DNA from: Gordonia jinhuaensis
Lineage (GTDB): Bacteria > Actinomycetota > Actinomycetes > Mycobacteriales > Mycobacteriaceae
Direction: 5' to 3'
Assembly (NCBI RefSeq): GCF_014639795.1
Contig: NZ_BMGC01000015.1
Location: forward strand, 24,312-88,311
Length of the DNA: 64,000 nt
In this document: in pieces, positions 1 to 10,153 of the stretch
Numbering within the stretch: the stretch's first letter is position 1
Layout: every line of letters starts with the position of its first letter
Notes under the pieces: model-generated
The model's database searches: none
Told to the model about the DNA's origin: nothing
The model's input: the letters and a program-made list of their open reading frames with translations, nothing else
Translations under genes and position numbers: made by a program

Positions 1-77
1 TCGCGATGAAGCGTGGCTGTCCCGACGGCGCGGGTTTCAGAAGGGTCGGTCCGAGATCCGCAGGGCGTCAACCGGAT

Positions 78-1232
78 TCACGTGGCGTTGCGCTCATCGT
101 CGATGGCCTCGAGAACGGCCTCGACGGCGTCGTCGTCGCCGACGAGCTCGGCATGTGCCGAACCGCGCGACATCAATTCACGCCACTGGGTCGAATCGAA
201 TTCCGCCGGCGGGTTCGCCGCGAGGAATGCGGTGACCACGGCGAGGAATCGGTTCGGATCGTCGTGGAAAGGGAAGTGTCCCGAACCCTCGAAGGTCACC
301 AGTTCGGACTGCGGTATGGCCGAATGTGCCAGCAGGGCATGGCTGTAGGGGATGACATGGTCCTCGTCTCCCCAGATCATCAGCACCGGGAGGCGTTCGG
401 CGAGGTAGCTGCGGTCGAGCATGGTGACCACCTGGCCCCGCCAGTCGACGACGGCTCGCAGCGTGCGGACGAACGCCGAATAGGCCTCCGGGTCGGCGAT
501 GTCACTCACGACCCGCATCATGTCCTCGGAGTCGTTGAGGATGTGCTTGGGCGACAGTGATTTCGGCAGTCCGGGAATGTCGGGGGTCTTGGCGATCAGG
601 TGGGTCATCATGCGTGTGGCGGCCAGCACGCCGGGGATGCGCACGACCTCGATGAGCTCATGCGCCAGCGGCATCGACACCAGTCGCAGCAGCGGGTTCA
701 CCTCGCGGGTCACTCCACCCGCGGCCACCAGGATGAGGCGTTCGGCGAAGCGCGGGAACTGATAGCAGAACTGGGTCGCGACCCCGCCGCCGAGAGAATG
801 GCCCATCACGGTCACCTTGGTGTAGCCGAGCACCACCAGCAGGTCTCGCATGCCGTTGGCGAATGCGGCAACGGAGTAGTCGGCGCGTGGTTTGTCCGAC
901 CGTCCGTGGCCCAGCAGGTCGGGGGCGATGACGGTGTAGTTCTCGGCGAGCTCCTCGATGATGCCGTTCCAGGTGGAGGAGTTGTCGCCGATGCCGTGGA
1001 TCAGCAGCAGCGCCGGACCGCTGCCGGCGATGCGGAATGCCCGCCGGTAGCCGTGGATGGTCCGGTACTCGATGCGTACCGCCGTGGTGGCCGGACCGGT
1101 GGCATCGGCTGGCGGCAGGTCGTCGTCGCGCGGTTCCCCACCCGCAGGATCGCCCGGTTCGATGTCCGGGACCGGACGCAGCCGGGCACGCCCTGTCGCA
1201 TCATGCTGGGCATCGCCATTGTCCGCCGGCAC
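78..1232 (-). CDS. alpha/beta hydrolase (Rv2715-like)
   Basis: Predicted cytosolic alpha/beta-fold hydrolase of 384 aa; the substrate is unknown. The nucleophile elbow GHSLGGG, the acid region WGDEDHVIP and the late histidine in EGSGHFPFH form a normal Ser-Asp-His triad, and an oxyanion HGIGDNSSTW motif precedes them. About 50 residues of acidic, proline-rich linker come before the fold. I chose the GTG at 1232 because GAGGAG lies 8 bases upstream; the frame stays open to 1316 but has no comparable ribosome binding site there. The C-terminal 30 residues are acidic and extend past the usual fold. The sequence resembles the hydrolases grouped with mycobacterial Rv2715; function beyond hydrolase is not shown. 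Confidence 0.85.
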   Translation of the reverse strand: MPADNGDAQHDATGRARLRPVPDIEPGDPAGGEPRDDDLPPADATGPATTAVRIEYRTIHGYRRAFRIAGSGPALLLIHGIGDNSSTWNGIIEELAENYTVIAPDLLGHGRSDKPRADYSVAAFANGMRDLLVVLGYTKVTVMGHSLGGGVATQFCYQFPRFAERLILVAAGGVTREVNPLLRLVSMPLAHELIEVVRIPGVLAATRMMTHLIAKTPDIPGLPKSLSPKHILNDSEDMMRVVSDIADPEAYSAFVRTLRAVVDWRGQVVTMLDRSYLAERLPVLMIWGDEDHVIPYSHALLAHSAIPQSELVTFEGSGHFPFHDDPNRFLAVVTAFLAANPPAEFDSTQWRELMSRGSAHAELVGDDDAVEAVLEAIDDERNAT

Positions 1233-1435
1233 TGTGGTCGCTCCTCGAGATGAACCGATACGGCGCGACGTCGGATATGTCCGGACGCAACGCCGCCTGT
1301 GGTCCCGAGTAAACACCCGGTTGCGGTTTTACGCTCGCTGAATCTGATCACCTTCGGTGCGGCCGCCGGTTCGGATCACCCGCTGACCGGGGTCTGACAC
1401 CCGACAGCGGACGATCCTGGCCCCGCGAGCGAGCC

Positions 1436-3370
1436 CTACTGGAAGAAGGGCTCGCTCTGGCGGGGCATCGAGGCCGGTGAGAAGTCGTCGGCCACCACGG
1501 CGGCGAGTTCGACCAGTGCCCGGCGGGTGTGCTTGTTGAGCAATTCGAGATCGACCTCCGCGCCCTCAGCCAGGTGATCGTCGAACGGAATCGTCTGCAC
1601 CGCACGGCATCGGGTGAGGAAGTGCTGGCCGAGCTGGCGGATGTCGACGGTCGAGGAACCCGACCGCGACGAGCTGAGCACCACGACTGCGCGTGACACG
1701 AGCTTGCCGTATCCGTGTGCCTCGAGCCAGTCGAGTGTGGCACCGGCGCTGCGGGCGCCGTCGATGGCGGGCGAGCTCACCAGGATCAGGGCATCGGCCA
1801 GGTCGAGGACGCCGTTCATCGCGGAGTGACTCAGACCGGTACCGCAGTCGGTGATGATGATGTTGTAGAAGCGCTGCAACACCTTCATGACGCCGCGGTA
1901 GTCCTCCTCGCTGAACGCCTCGGCGACCGCGGGGTCGCGCTCGGAGGCCAGCACCTCCAGGCGGCTCGGCGCCTGGGAGGTGTGTGCACGCACGTCGGAA
2001 TAGCGGTAGATCGACCCGTCGGCGAGCAGGTCACGCACCGTGGAGGTGGTCTGCTGCGGGACGCGCTGCGCGAGGGTGCCCAGGTCGGGGTTGGCGTCGA
2101 CGGCGATCACGCGGTCACCGCGCAGCGAGGCGAAGGTGGAGCCGAGGCCGACGGTGGTGGTGGTCTTGCCGACGCCGCCCTTGAGTGAGAGCACCGCGAT
2201 GCGGTAGTCGCCGCGGACCGGCCGGTTCACCCGTTCGACCAGCTGCTTGTAGTAGATGTCGTCGGCCGAGTCACCGGGGTTGATCGCGCCGCCGGACATC
2301 TTGTGGACCGCTCGTCGCCAGCCGCTCTGCGGGGCGCGGCGTGCCTTGCGCAGCAGTGCGACCTCGTCGAGAGTCGAGCCGCTGTTGCCGATGCCGCTGG
2401 GACCCGCACCGTGGCCCGGCGGCGTCTGCGGGGCGCTGGGACGCTGCTGCGGTCCGGTGCCGGGGCCGGGTCCGAAGCCGTGCGGGCCCTGCGGGCCGGC
2501 GGCGAACTGGGGTCCCTGATCGAAGTGCGGTCCTTGCTCGAAATGAGGCGCGCGATCGACGTGCTGTCCCTGATCGTAGGGGCGGGCCTCGCCGAAGGGC
2601 TGTTGTTGGTCGGGGTTGCCGTAAGGCGGTTGCGCGTCAGGTCCCTGATCCCAGCGGGGTGCCGGCGGCTGGTCGAAACCGGGGCGCTGCTGACCCCACT
2701 GGGGCTGATCAAACGAGTGGGGCTGATCGAACGAGTGGGGTTGATCGAAGGAGTGCGGCTGATCGTATCCGGGCTGCCCGTATCCGCCCTGCGCATATCC
2801 CGGCCCGTCGAATCCGGGCCGGTCGTAGGCGCCGGTGTTGCCGTCGTGGCGTCCGGCGCCGGGTGTCTGGGGCGCGGGTGTCTGGGGCGCGGATGGCTGG
2901 GCCCCGGGTGTCTCGGGGCCGGGCTCGGGTGCGACGTTCCACGGGGCCGTCCCGGGTGTTTCGGTATGCCCGAACGCCCCGGGGAAGGGAGTGGGCGCAC
3001 CCGTGGGCGGCAGCGTCTCGCCACCGGCGGTCGCGCCCCCGACCACATCGTCACCGATCCGGGGACTGATCCGTTCGGAGAGCTCGGCGGGGTTCACCCC
3101 GGTTCCCGGACGCGGTGCGCCCGGCCCGGCATCGATCGCCTCGTCGAATCCTGCCTGCTCGTCATCGGTGGCCGCCGATTCGGGCACCTCTGCGGTGTCG
3201 CGATGGCGCGCCGAGGCGGGCTCGGCTCCGGGGCGTTCCGGCTCGGCGGCAGGCGTCGGCTCTGCAGCAGCCTCCGACGCAGCCGTCCCCGGCGCGGGGG
3301 CGTCGGCCTCCGGCGTACGGCCTTGCAGCCACGGCGGCGTGGCTGGCATTCCCTGATTCTTCGAGCTCAA
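1436..3370 (-). CDS. EspI-like MinD/ParA-family ATPase with disordered N-terminus
   Basis: A 644-aa protein in two parts. The first ~380 residues are Pro/Gly/Gln/Asp-rich and certainly disordered, with a hexapeptide QPHSFD repeated three times. The last ~250 residues form a ParA/MinD-type P-loop ATPase with deviant Walker A SLKGGVGKTTTT, a switch VDANPD and the ITDCGTGLSHSAMN segment. The architecture matches EspI (Rv3876) and its relatives, which are linked to type VII secretion. No esx genes are seen in this window, so a secretion role here is only inference. The start is uncertain: TTG at 3370 has a GGGGGG tract 8 bases upstream; an ATG at 3349 is the alternative. Confidence 0.75.
   Translation of the reverse strand: MSSKNQGMPATPPWLQGRTPEADAPAPGTAASEAAAEPTPAAEPERPGAEPASARHRDTAEVPESAATDDEQAGFDEAIDAGPGAPRPGTGVNPAELSERISPRIGDDVVGGATAGGETLPPTGAPTPFPGAFGHTETPGTAPWNVAPEPGPETPGAQPSAPQTPAPQTPGAGRHDGNTGAYDRPGFDGPGYAQGGYGQPGYDQPHSFDQPHSFDQPHSFDQPQWGQQRPGFDQPPAPRWDQGPDAQPPYGNPDQQQPFGEARPYDQGQHVDRAPHFEQGPHFDQGPQFAAGPQGPHGFGPGPGTGPQQRPSAPQTPPGHGAGPSGIGNSGSTLDEVALLRKARRAPQSGWRRAVHKMSGGAINPGDSADDIYYKQLVERVNRPVRGDYRIAVLSLKGGVGKTTTTVGLGSTFASLRGDRVIAVDANPDLGTLAQRVPQQTTSTVRDLLADGSIYRYSDVRAHTSQAPSRLEVLASERDPAVAEAFSEEDYRGVMKVLQRFYNIIITDCGTGLSHSAMNGVLDLADALILVSSPAIDGARSAGATLDWLEAHGYGKLVSRAVVVLSSSRSGSSTVDIRQLGQHFLTRCRAVQTIPFDDHLAEGAEVDLELLNKHTRRALVELAAVVADDFSPASMPRQSEPFFQ
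2705..2758. repeat. 18-nt tandem repeat, 3 units, inside the ParA-like gene
   Basis: Three consecutive 18-base units (2705-2722, 2723-2740, 2741-2758), nearly identical, encode QPHSFD three times on the minus strand. The unit length is a multiple of three, so copy-number change would keep the frame. It lies in the disordered part of the ATPase. Confidence 0.9.
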
Positions 3371-3606
3371 CGAGTCGTCCCCCCCAGTAGTGACGTGTTG
3401 CGGCGGAGTCCGAAAAGACCGCGCACAGCTGTCGCGCGCATAGTACGAAGCGCATACTAGCGCGTCATCAGGCCTGCTCGCGAAGCCGGATGCGCTGGTA
3501 TCGGTCGTTTGACTGACCCTGACGTGACTGCGGCCGCCCGCCACGTCCGCCCGCGAAAAACGACGATAAGGTTCGCGAGTCCGATCCGCGTCGAAGGGAG
3601 ATCAGT

Positions 3607-4557
3607 ATGTCCGCGGAAGGTTCGACCAAGGCGATCCTGGCCGCGTTGACGGCCAACGCGGGTATCGCCGTGGCCAAGTTCGCGGGCTTCGCGATCACCG
3701 GCTCGTCGTCGATGCTCGCCGAGGGTGTCCACTCGGTTGCCGACACCTCCAACCAGGCGCTGCTGCTGTTCGGTCAGCGACAGGCGCGCAAGGATGCCGA
3801 CCAGCTCCATCCCTTCGGATATGCGCGCAGCCGGTACTTCTATTCATTCGTGGTGGCGCTGGTGCTGTTCAGCCTGGGTTCGCTGTTCGCGATCTACGAG
3901 GGCATCGAGAAGGTGGAGCACCCCCACGAACTCGACTCACCGCTGGTGGCCGTGGTCATCCTGGTGATCGCGATCGTGCTCGAGGGATACAGCTTCCTCA
4001 CCGCGTCCAAGGAGTCGAAGAAGCTCCGCAACGGCACCTCGTGGTGGCGCTTCATCCGTACCACCCGCAACCCCGAGCTGCCGGTCGTGCTGCTGGAGGA
4101 CTCCGGCGCGCTGGTGGGTCTGGTACTGGCGTTGGCCGGTGTGGGGCTGTCGACGGCCACCGGCGACGGACGCTGGGACGGTATCGCGACCATCGGCATC
4201 GGCATCCTGCTCGGCGTGATCGCCATCGTGCTCATCGTGGAGATGCAGAGCCTGCTCATCGGCGAGGGTGTCACCGTGGAGGATGAGAAGGTGCTGCGCG
4301 CCGCGCTCACCGGCGACGGTGTCGACCGCGTGATCCACATGAAGACGCAGTATCTGGGACCCGATGAGCTCTTGGTGGCCGCGAAGATCGCGATTCCTGC
4401 CGGTGCCGATGCACAGACCATCGCCACCGCGATCGACAGGGCCGAGAAGCGTGTCCGCGAGGCGCTGCCCGCGGCCCGGGTCATCTATCTCGAACCCGAC
4501 ATCGACCGTGGCGAGGCGGCGGTGCCCTCGTCACCCTCGTCACCGCCGTCCTCCTAG
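3607..4557 (+). CDS. cation diffusion facilitator (CDF) efflux protein
   Basis: A 316-aa inner-membrane transporter of the CDF family, which exchanges Zn2+, Mn2+, Fe2+ or Co2+ for protons. Visible family marks are the EGVHSVADTSNQ segment in TM2 with H and D metal ligands, the LHPFGYARSRYF loop, and the LLEDSGALVGL segment in TM5 with the second Asp. A cytoplasmic C-terminal dimer domain ends with ARVIYLEPDI. The metal cannot be assigned from sequence alone. The ATG has GAAGGGAG about 6 bases upstream. Flanked by genes on other transcripts; it looks monocistronic. A short Ser/Pro tail ends the protein. Confidence 0.9.
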   Translation: MSAEGSTKAILAALTANAGIAVAKFAGFAITGSSSMLAEGVHSVADTSNQALLLFGQRQARKDADQLHPFGYARSRYFYSFVVALVLFSLGSLFAIYEGIEKVEHPHELDSPLVAVVILVIAIVLEGYSFLTASKESKKLRNGTSWWRFIRTTRNPELPVVLLEDSGALVGLVLALAGVGLSTATGDGRWDGIATIGIGILLGVIAIVLIVEMQSLLIGEGVTVEDEKVLRAALTGDGVDRVIHMKTQYLGPDELLVAAKIAIPAGADAQTIATAIDRAEKRVREALPAARVIYLEPDIDRGEAAVPSSPSSPPSS

Positions 4558-4719
4558 GCGGCCCTCCCACCGTCCTCATGCTGAGGCGTCGCCCGGTCGT
4601 CGAGACCGTCGTGGGCCGGAGTGTCACACGCATTCGTCGAATGCCGTTGTGAGAGGCACATTCCAGGTACGTTCGAACGGTTCGGCATCACCGGCAGTAT
4701 CCACGTGCGAGGAGACGTC

Positions 4720-6237
4720 GTGACCACAGCACGCAGCCCCTGGCGACGGGTGAAGACCGTCGAGCAGTCAATGGCCGACACCGACGACCCCGGCACCAAG
4801 CTCAAGAAGAGTCTCACCTGGTGGGACCTCACCGTCTTCGGGGTCTCGGTGGTGATCGGTGCGGGCATTTTCACCGTGACCGTCTCCACCGCCGGCGACA
4901 AGGCCGGACCGGCGATCTCGCTGTCATTCGTCATGGCTGCGGTCGCGTGTGCGTTCGCTGCGCTGTGTTACGCCGAATTCGCCTCTGCAGTACCGGTTGC
5001 CGGGTCGGCCTACACCTTCGGATATGCGACCTTCGGTGAGGTTCTCGCCTGGATCCTGGGGTGGGATCTCATCTTGGAGTTCGCGGTCGGCGCGGCCGTG
5101 GTGTCCAAGGGCTGGTCGAGCTATCTCGGCACGGTGTTCGGGTTCAGTGGCGGCGCGGTCGACGTGGGCGGGTGGACCATCGACTGGGGTGCGATCCTCA
5201 TCGTCGCGGTGGTCACCACGTTGCTGGTGGTGGGCACCAAGCTCAGCTCCACCGTCAGCGCGGTGATCACCGCGATCAAGATCGGCGTGGTGCTGCTGGT
5301 GATCGTGGTGGGCTTCTTCTACATCAAGACCGAGAACTTCCACCCCTACATCCCGCCGGCCACCGACAGCGGCAGCGACAAAGCCAGCGTGGACTCCACG
5401 GTGTTCTCGCTGATGACCGGGGCCGGTGGCGAGCACTACGGCTGGTACGGCGTGCTGGCGGCGGCCTCGATCGTGTTCTTCGCGTTCATCGGCTTCGACG
5501 TGGTGGCTACCACGGCCGAGGAGACCAAGGATCCGGCCAAGGACGTGCCGCGCGGCATCCTCACGTCGCTGGCGATCGTCACCGTGCTCTACGTGCTGGT
5601 GACGATCGTGGTCACCGGGATGGTCAACTACAAACAACTGGCCACCGAGGGCGGGGCCTCGCGCAATCTCGCGTATGTGTTCGGGCAGAACGGTGTCACC
5701 TGGGCGGAGAAGATCATCGCCGTCGGCGCGCTGGCCGGTCTGACCACCGTGGTGATGGTGCTGATGCTGGGGCAGTCCCGCGTGCTGTTCGCCATGTCGC
5801 GCGACAACCTGCTGCCGCGTGGACTCGCCAAGACCAGCAGATTCGGCACGCCCGCGCGCATCCAGATCCTCATCGGCGTGATCGTCGCGGTGGTCGCCGG
5901 ATTCTTCCCGATCGATCGCCTCGAGGAGATGGTGAACGTGGGCACGCTGTTCGCGTTCATCGTGGTGGCCGCCGGAGTGATCGTGTTGCGGCGCAAGCAG
6001 CCTGACCTCCCGCGCGGCTTCCGGGTCCCGCTGATGCCGCTCATCCCGATCCTGGCGATCCTGAGCTGTCTGTGGCTGATGCTCAACCTGTCGGCGCTCA
6101 CCTGGATCCGGTTCGTGGTGTGGATGGCGATCGGTGCGCTGGTGTACGTGTTCTACGGCATGCGCCACTCACTGGTCGGCAGACGTGACCGCGGCGAGAA
6201 ACCCGAGACGGTGTCGACGGCACACTCCTCGAACTGA
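4720..6237 (+). CDS. APC-family cationic amino-acid permease (Rv3253c-like)
   Basis: A 505-aa integral membrane protein of the APC superfamily, cationic amino-acid transporter (CAT) type, with about 12 hydrophobic segments. The family's opening motif WWDLTVFGVSVVIGAGIF and the FAFIGFDVVATTAEETKDP segment are clear. It probably imports basic amino acids; the substrate is inferred from the family. I chose GTG at 4720 because GCGAGGAG precedes it closely; the frame is open to 4621 without a site of that quality. In M. tuberculosis the orthologue Rv3253c is separated from sahH by an alkB-rubredoxin-TetR group that is absent here. The stop codon lies in a 20-nt direct duplication. Confidence 0.88.
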   Translation: MTTARSPWRRVKTVEQSMADTDDPGTKLKKSLTWWDLTVFGVSVVIGAGIFTVTVSTAGDKAGPAISLSFVMAAVACAFAALCYAEFASAVPVAGSAYTFGYATFGEVLAWILGWDLILEFAVGAAVVSKGWSSYLGTVFGFSGGAVDVGGWTIDWGAILIVAVVTTLLVVGTKLSSTVSAVITAIKIGVVLLVIVVGFFYIKTENFHPYIPPATDSGSDKASVDSTVFSLMTGAGGEHYGWYGVLAAASIVFFAFIGFDVVATTAEETKDPAKDVPRGILTSLAIVTVLYVLVTIVVTGMVNYKQLATEGGASRNLAYVFGQNGVTWAEKIIAVGALAGLTTVVMVLMLGQSRVLFAMSRDNLLPRGLAKTSRFGTPARIQILIGVIVAVVAGFFPIDRLEEMVNVGTLFAFIVVAAGVIVLRRKQPDLPRGFRVPLMPLIPILAILSCLWLMLNLSALTWIRFVVWMAIGALVYVFYGMRHSLVGRRDRGEKPETVSTAHSSN

Positions 6238-6262
6238 CGGGCCACTCCTCGGACTGGCGGGC
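6223..6262. repeat. 20-nt direct duplication spanning the permease stop codon
   Basis: Two adjacent 20-base copies (6223-6242 and 6243-6262) differ at two positions. The first contains the TGA stop of the permease; in the second the same triplet reads TGG. It looks like a tandem duplication of the gene end. Confidence 0.85.
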
Positions 6263-6415
6263 CGGTGCCCGCCGGACGGGTGTGGTCGATCGGGTGTGGG
6301 TACCGCCGCAGGTGGGCGCGACTCTTCGTTAGCCTTGTGCTGTACGGCGACCACCCAACACGCGACGCGTCGCGGATGTCGCCCGCCCACACAATCGAGC
6401 CGCAGGAGATAGTGC

Positions 6416-7888
<1,473 letters not shown>

Positions 7889-7932
7889 TCGCCCGCCGGG
7901 GATCTCGGCATCCGCGCCCGTCCAGGCGGCCC

Positions 7933-8475
7933 TCAGAGGCCGACTGCGGGCGCGGTGTCGCAGGTGACCCACCCGGTGGCACCGTGTACGAAGGTGGTGG
8001 TCGATCCGGTCGCCGGGAGTGTCAGAGCCGAGTCGGCGGCACCGGTGCGACGCAGCGCCACGGTCGCGGTGGCGATGTCGCCGTCGACACTGATCGCCGA
8101 CACCGAGGCCAGTTGCAGGTGTCCGCCGGCGGGTCCGAGGGCTGCCACGATCTGACCGGCCGACACGGCCTGAGCCGGACACATGGTCGCGGCGAGCGCG
8201 GTGGCGTCCCGCGACTCGAGCGCGGCGACCTGCTCGGCGACGACGTTGCGGATGAGGGTGGCCGGCCCGGCTGGGGCCGGTCGTAGACCGAGGGCCAAGG
8301 CGATGACAGCGACGCTGGTGACCACCACCCCGGCGAGGACCGCGACGAGCGCGGCCCGTTCGTGGTGCGGGTGTGCATTCGCGACTGCCACATCACCGAC
8401 TGCTGCATCACGACCAGAGGCATGTCGTGGATGCCCGGGCAGCGCGATGGTCGGCAACGACAACGGTGTGGCCAT
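7933..8475 (-). CDS. single-pass membrane protein of unknown function
   Basis: A 180-aa protein with a ~40-residue cytoplasmic head, one hydrophobic helix at about residues 42-63, and an extracytoplasmic ~115-residue domain rich in Ala/Val/Thr with two cysteines (in ATMCPAQ and VTCDTAP). The shape recalls Mce-associated and other NTF2-like mycobacterial exported proteins, but I cannot assign a family. The ATG has a strong GAGGAGGAG site 3-4 bases before it. It faces ahcY tail to tail and sits downstream of the inverted tmk. Confidence 0.75.
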   Translation of the reverse strand: MATPLSLPTIALPGHPRHASGRDAAVGDVAVANAHPHHERAALVAVLAGVVVTSVAVIALALGLRPAPAGPATLIRNVVAEQVAALESRDATALAATMCPAQAVSAGQIVAALGPAGGHLQLASVSAISVDGDIATATVALRRTGAADSALTLPATGSTTTFVHGATGWVTCDTAPAVGL

Positions 8476-8704
8476 CGCTCCTCCTCACGACCGTTCCCAG
8501 CTACGGTGGGAGCGGCGAGCGGTGATGCGCCGGGTCGGAACGCCCCGCACATCCACCACGCTAGGAGCGAAGTGTGAGTTCGCTGTCGTGAATTGCGGCT
8601 TAGGTACAGACCGTCACGTGAACGTTATTCAATCTCCACCGGCTGTGCGCGGGGCCGGTGCGGGTGGCCGGACCGTCGCGCCGGCCGGAGGTCAGTCCCG
8701 GGGG

Positions 8705-9337
8705 TCAGTCGAGGACGGCGGTGACCGCCTCGGCCGCGGTGTCGGCGTCCACCACCGACCACGGCGACATCCAGCCCCGCGCGGCGAGCCCCTCGTAGAC
8801 GGCGAAGGTGCGTCGCTGCAGCGAATCGTCGCGTTCGTAGTGATCACGCGCCCGGGTGGGGTCGGCCTGGGCGCGTCCGCTGGCCCGCACACCCGCCACC
8901 TCGGCGCCGACATCGAGCAACAGCTGATGATCGGGGACGGGCACACCGAAGCGGTGGAACTCGAGTTCGCCGATCCAGTCGACGATCTCGGAGTCGGCGC
9001 CGACATCGAGCCGTGCGGCGCTGTAGGCCGCATTGGAGGCGACGTAGCGGTCGAGGAGCACCAGATCGTGGGTGGCGAGCAGTCCGCGGATGTCTGCCGC
9101 GGCGTCGCGCCGGTCGATGGCGAACAGCAGTGCCATCGCGTTGACACTGGTCCGCAGGTCGCCGTGCTCGCCGTGCAGTGCCTCTGCGGCGATGTCGGCG
9201 GCGTCGGACTCGCCGTAACGCGGGAAGGCCAGCGTCGCCACGCGCGCGCCCGCACCGGTGAACCGTGCGACGAGGGATTCGGTGAGAGTCCGCTTACCCG
9301 ACCCGTCGAGCCCTTCGATCGCCACCAGAGATCCCAC
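8705..9337 (-). CDS. tmk: thymidylate kinase
   Basis: Phosphorylates dTMP to dTDP in the dTTP pathway. The 210-aa protein matches mycobacterial Tmk: P-loop IEGLDGSGKRT, FPRYGES, the HGEHGDLRTSVNAMALLFA segment, the DRYVASNAAYSAARL DRY loop, and the LID segment GRAQADPTRARDHYERD. I took GTG at 9337 as start by alignment with the mycobacterial N-terminus; a GTG at 9355 is possible, and neither has a good ribosome binding site. In M. tuberculosis tmk is co-directional with mtrA; here it is on the opposite strand and divergent from mtrA, so this gene has been inverted. Confidence 0.93.
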   Translation of the reverse strand: MGSLVAIEGLDGSGKRTLTESLVARFTGAGARVATLAFPRYGESDAADIAAEALHGEHGDLRTSVNAMALLFAIDRRDAAADIRGLLATHDLVLLDRYVASNAAYSAARLDVGADSEIVDWIGELEFHRFGVPVPDHQLLLDVGAEVAGVRASGRAQADPTRARDHYERDDSLQRRTFAVYEGLAARGWMSPWSVVDADTAAEAVTAVLD

Positions 9338-9475
9338 GTCGGCGATCGTAACCACACCGCGGCGCCATCGGCGGCAGGCCGCGCGCGCCACGCACGTACC
9401 GGTGCCGGGTGTCGCCGGGCTGCTCATCGGCGTGGCAGATCTCGCGAACTTACGGCGAAGTGACACCATGTTGTT

Positions 9476-10153
9476 ATGAAGCCGAGGATTCTGGTTGTCG
9501 ACGACGACGCGGCGTTGGCGGAGATGCTCACGATCGTGCTGCGCGGCGAGGGATTCGAGCCCTACGTCGTCGGCGATGGCACGCAGGCGTTGTCGGCTGT
9601 CCGTGAGATCCGGCCCGATCTGGTGCTTCTGGACCTGATGCTGCCCGGTATGAACGGCATCGACGTGTGCCGGGTGCTGCGTGCGGACTCCGGTGTGCCG
9701 ATCGTGATGCTCACGGCCAAGTCGGACACCGTCGACGTGGTCCTCGGGCTGGAGTCCGGCGCCGACGACTACATGGTCAAACCGTTCAAGCCCAAGGAAC
9801 TCGTCGCTCGGGTGCGCGCCCGTCTGCGGCGCACCGACGACGAGCCCAGCGAGGTGCTGGCGATCGGGCCGGTGCAGATCGACGTTCCCGCACACAAGGT
9901 GACCAGGGACGGCAAGCTCATCTCGCTGACACCCCTAGAATTCGATCTGTTGGTCGCCCTGGCTCGCAAACCGCGGCAGGTGTTCACGCGCGACGTGCTG
10001 CTGGAGCAGGTGTGGGGCTACCGCCATCCGGCCGACACCCGGCTGGTGAACGTCCACGTACAGAGGTTGCGGGCAAAAGTGGAGATCGATCCGGAGAATC
10101 CTGAAATCGTGTTGACCGTGAGGGGGGTCGGCTACAAGGCCGGCCCGCCGTGA
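9476..10153 (+). CDS. mtrA: response regulator MtrA
   Basis: OmpR-class response regulator of the essential actinobacterial MtrAB system, which couples cell-wall homeostasis, division and replication. It has 225 aa. The receiver domain has the acidic pocket VVDDDAA, phospho-acceptor Asp53 in [13 protein letters not shown], the TAKSD Thr/Ser switch and Lys in [12 protein letters not shown] winged-helix domain ends with [11 protein letters not shown]. The stop overlaps the mtrB start by 4 bases (GTGA), so the pair is translationally coupled. No strong ribosome binding site precedes the ATG. Confidence 0.98.
   Translation: MKPRILVVDDDAALAEMLTIVLRGEGFEPYVVGDGTQALSAVREIRPDLVLLDLMLPGMNGIDVCRVLRADSGVPIVMLTAKSDTVDVVLGLESGADDYMVKPFKPKELVARVRARLRRTDDEPSEVLAIGPVQIDVPAHKVTRDGKLISLTPLEFDLLVALARKPRQVFTRDVLLEQVWGYRHPADTRLVNVHVQRLRAKVEIDPENPEIVLTVRGVGYKAGPP

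Noticed and set aside
1..77. Gene at the left edge
   Set aside because: Only the region after the hydrolase stop; nothing recognisable in 77 bases.
2303..3460. 385-codon plus-strand frame over the EspI-like gene
   Set aside because: An artefact of GC-rich repeats; the minus frame has the P-loop ATPase.
4924..6168. 414-codon antisense frame over the permease
   Set aside because: A His/Asp/Glu-rich composition typical of the antisense of a membrane protein; no domain.
6238..6415. SAH riboswitch before ahcY
   Set aside because: I looked for the conserved core and hairpins and could not find them in the 178-base gap.
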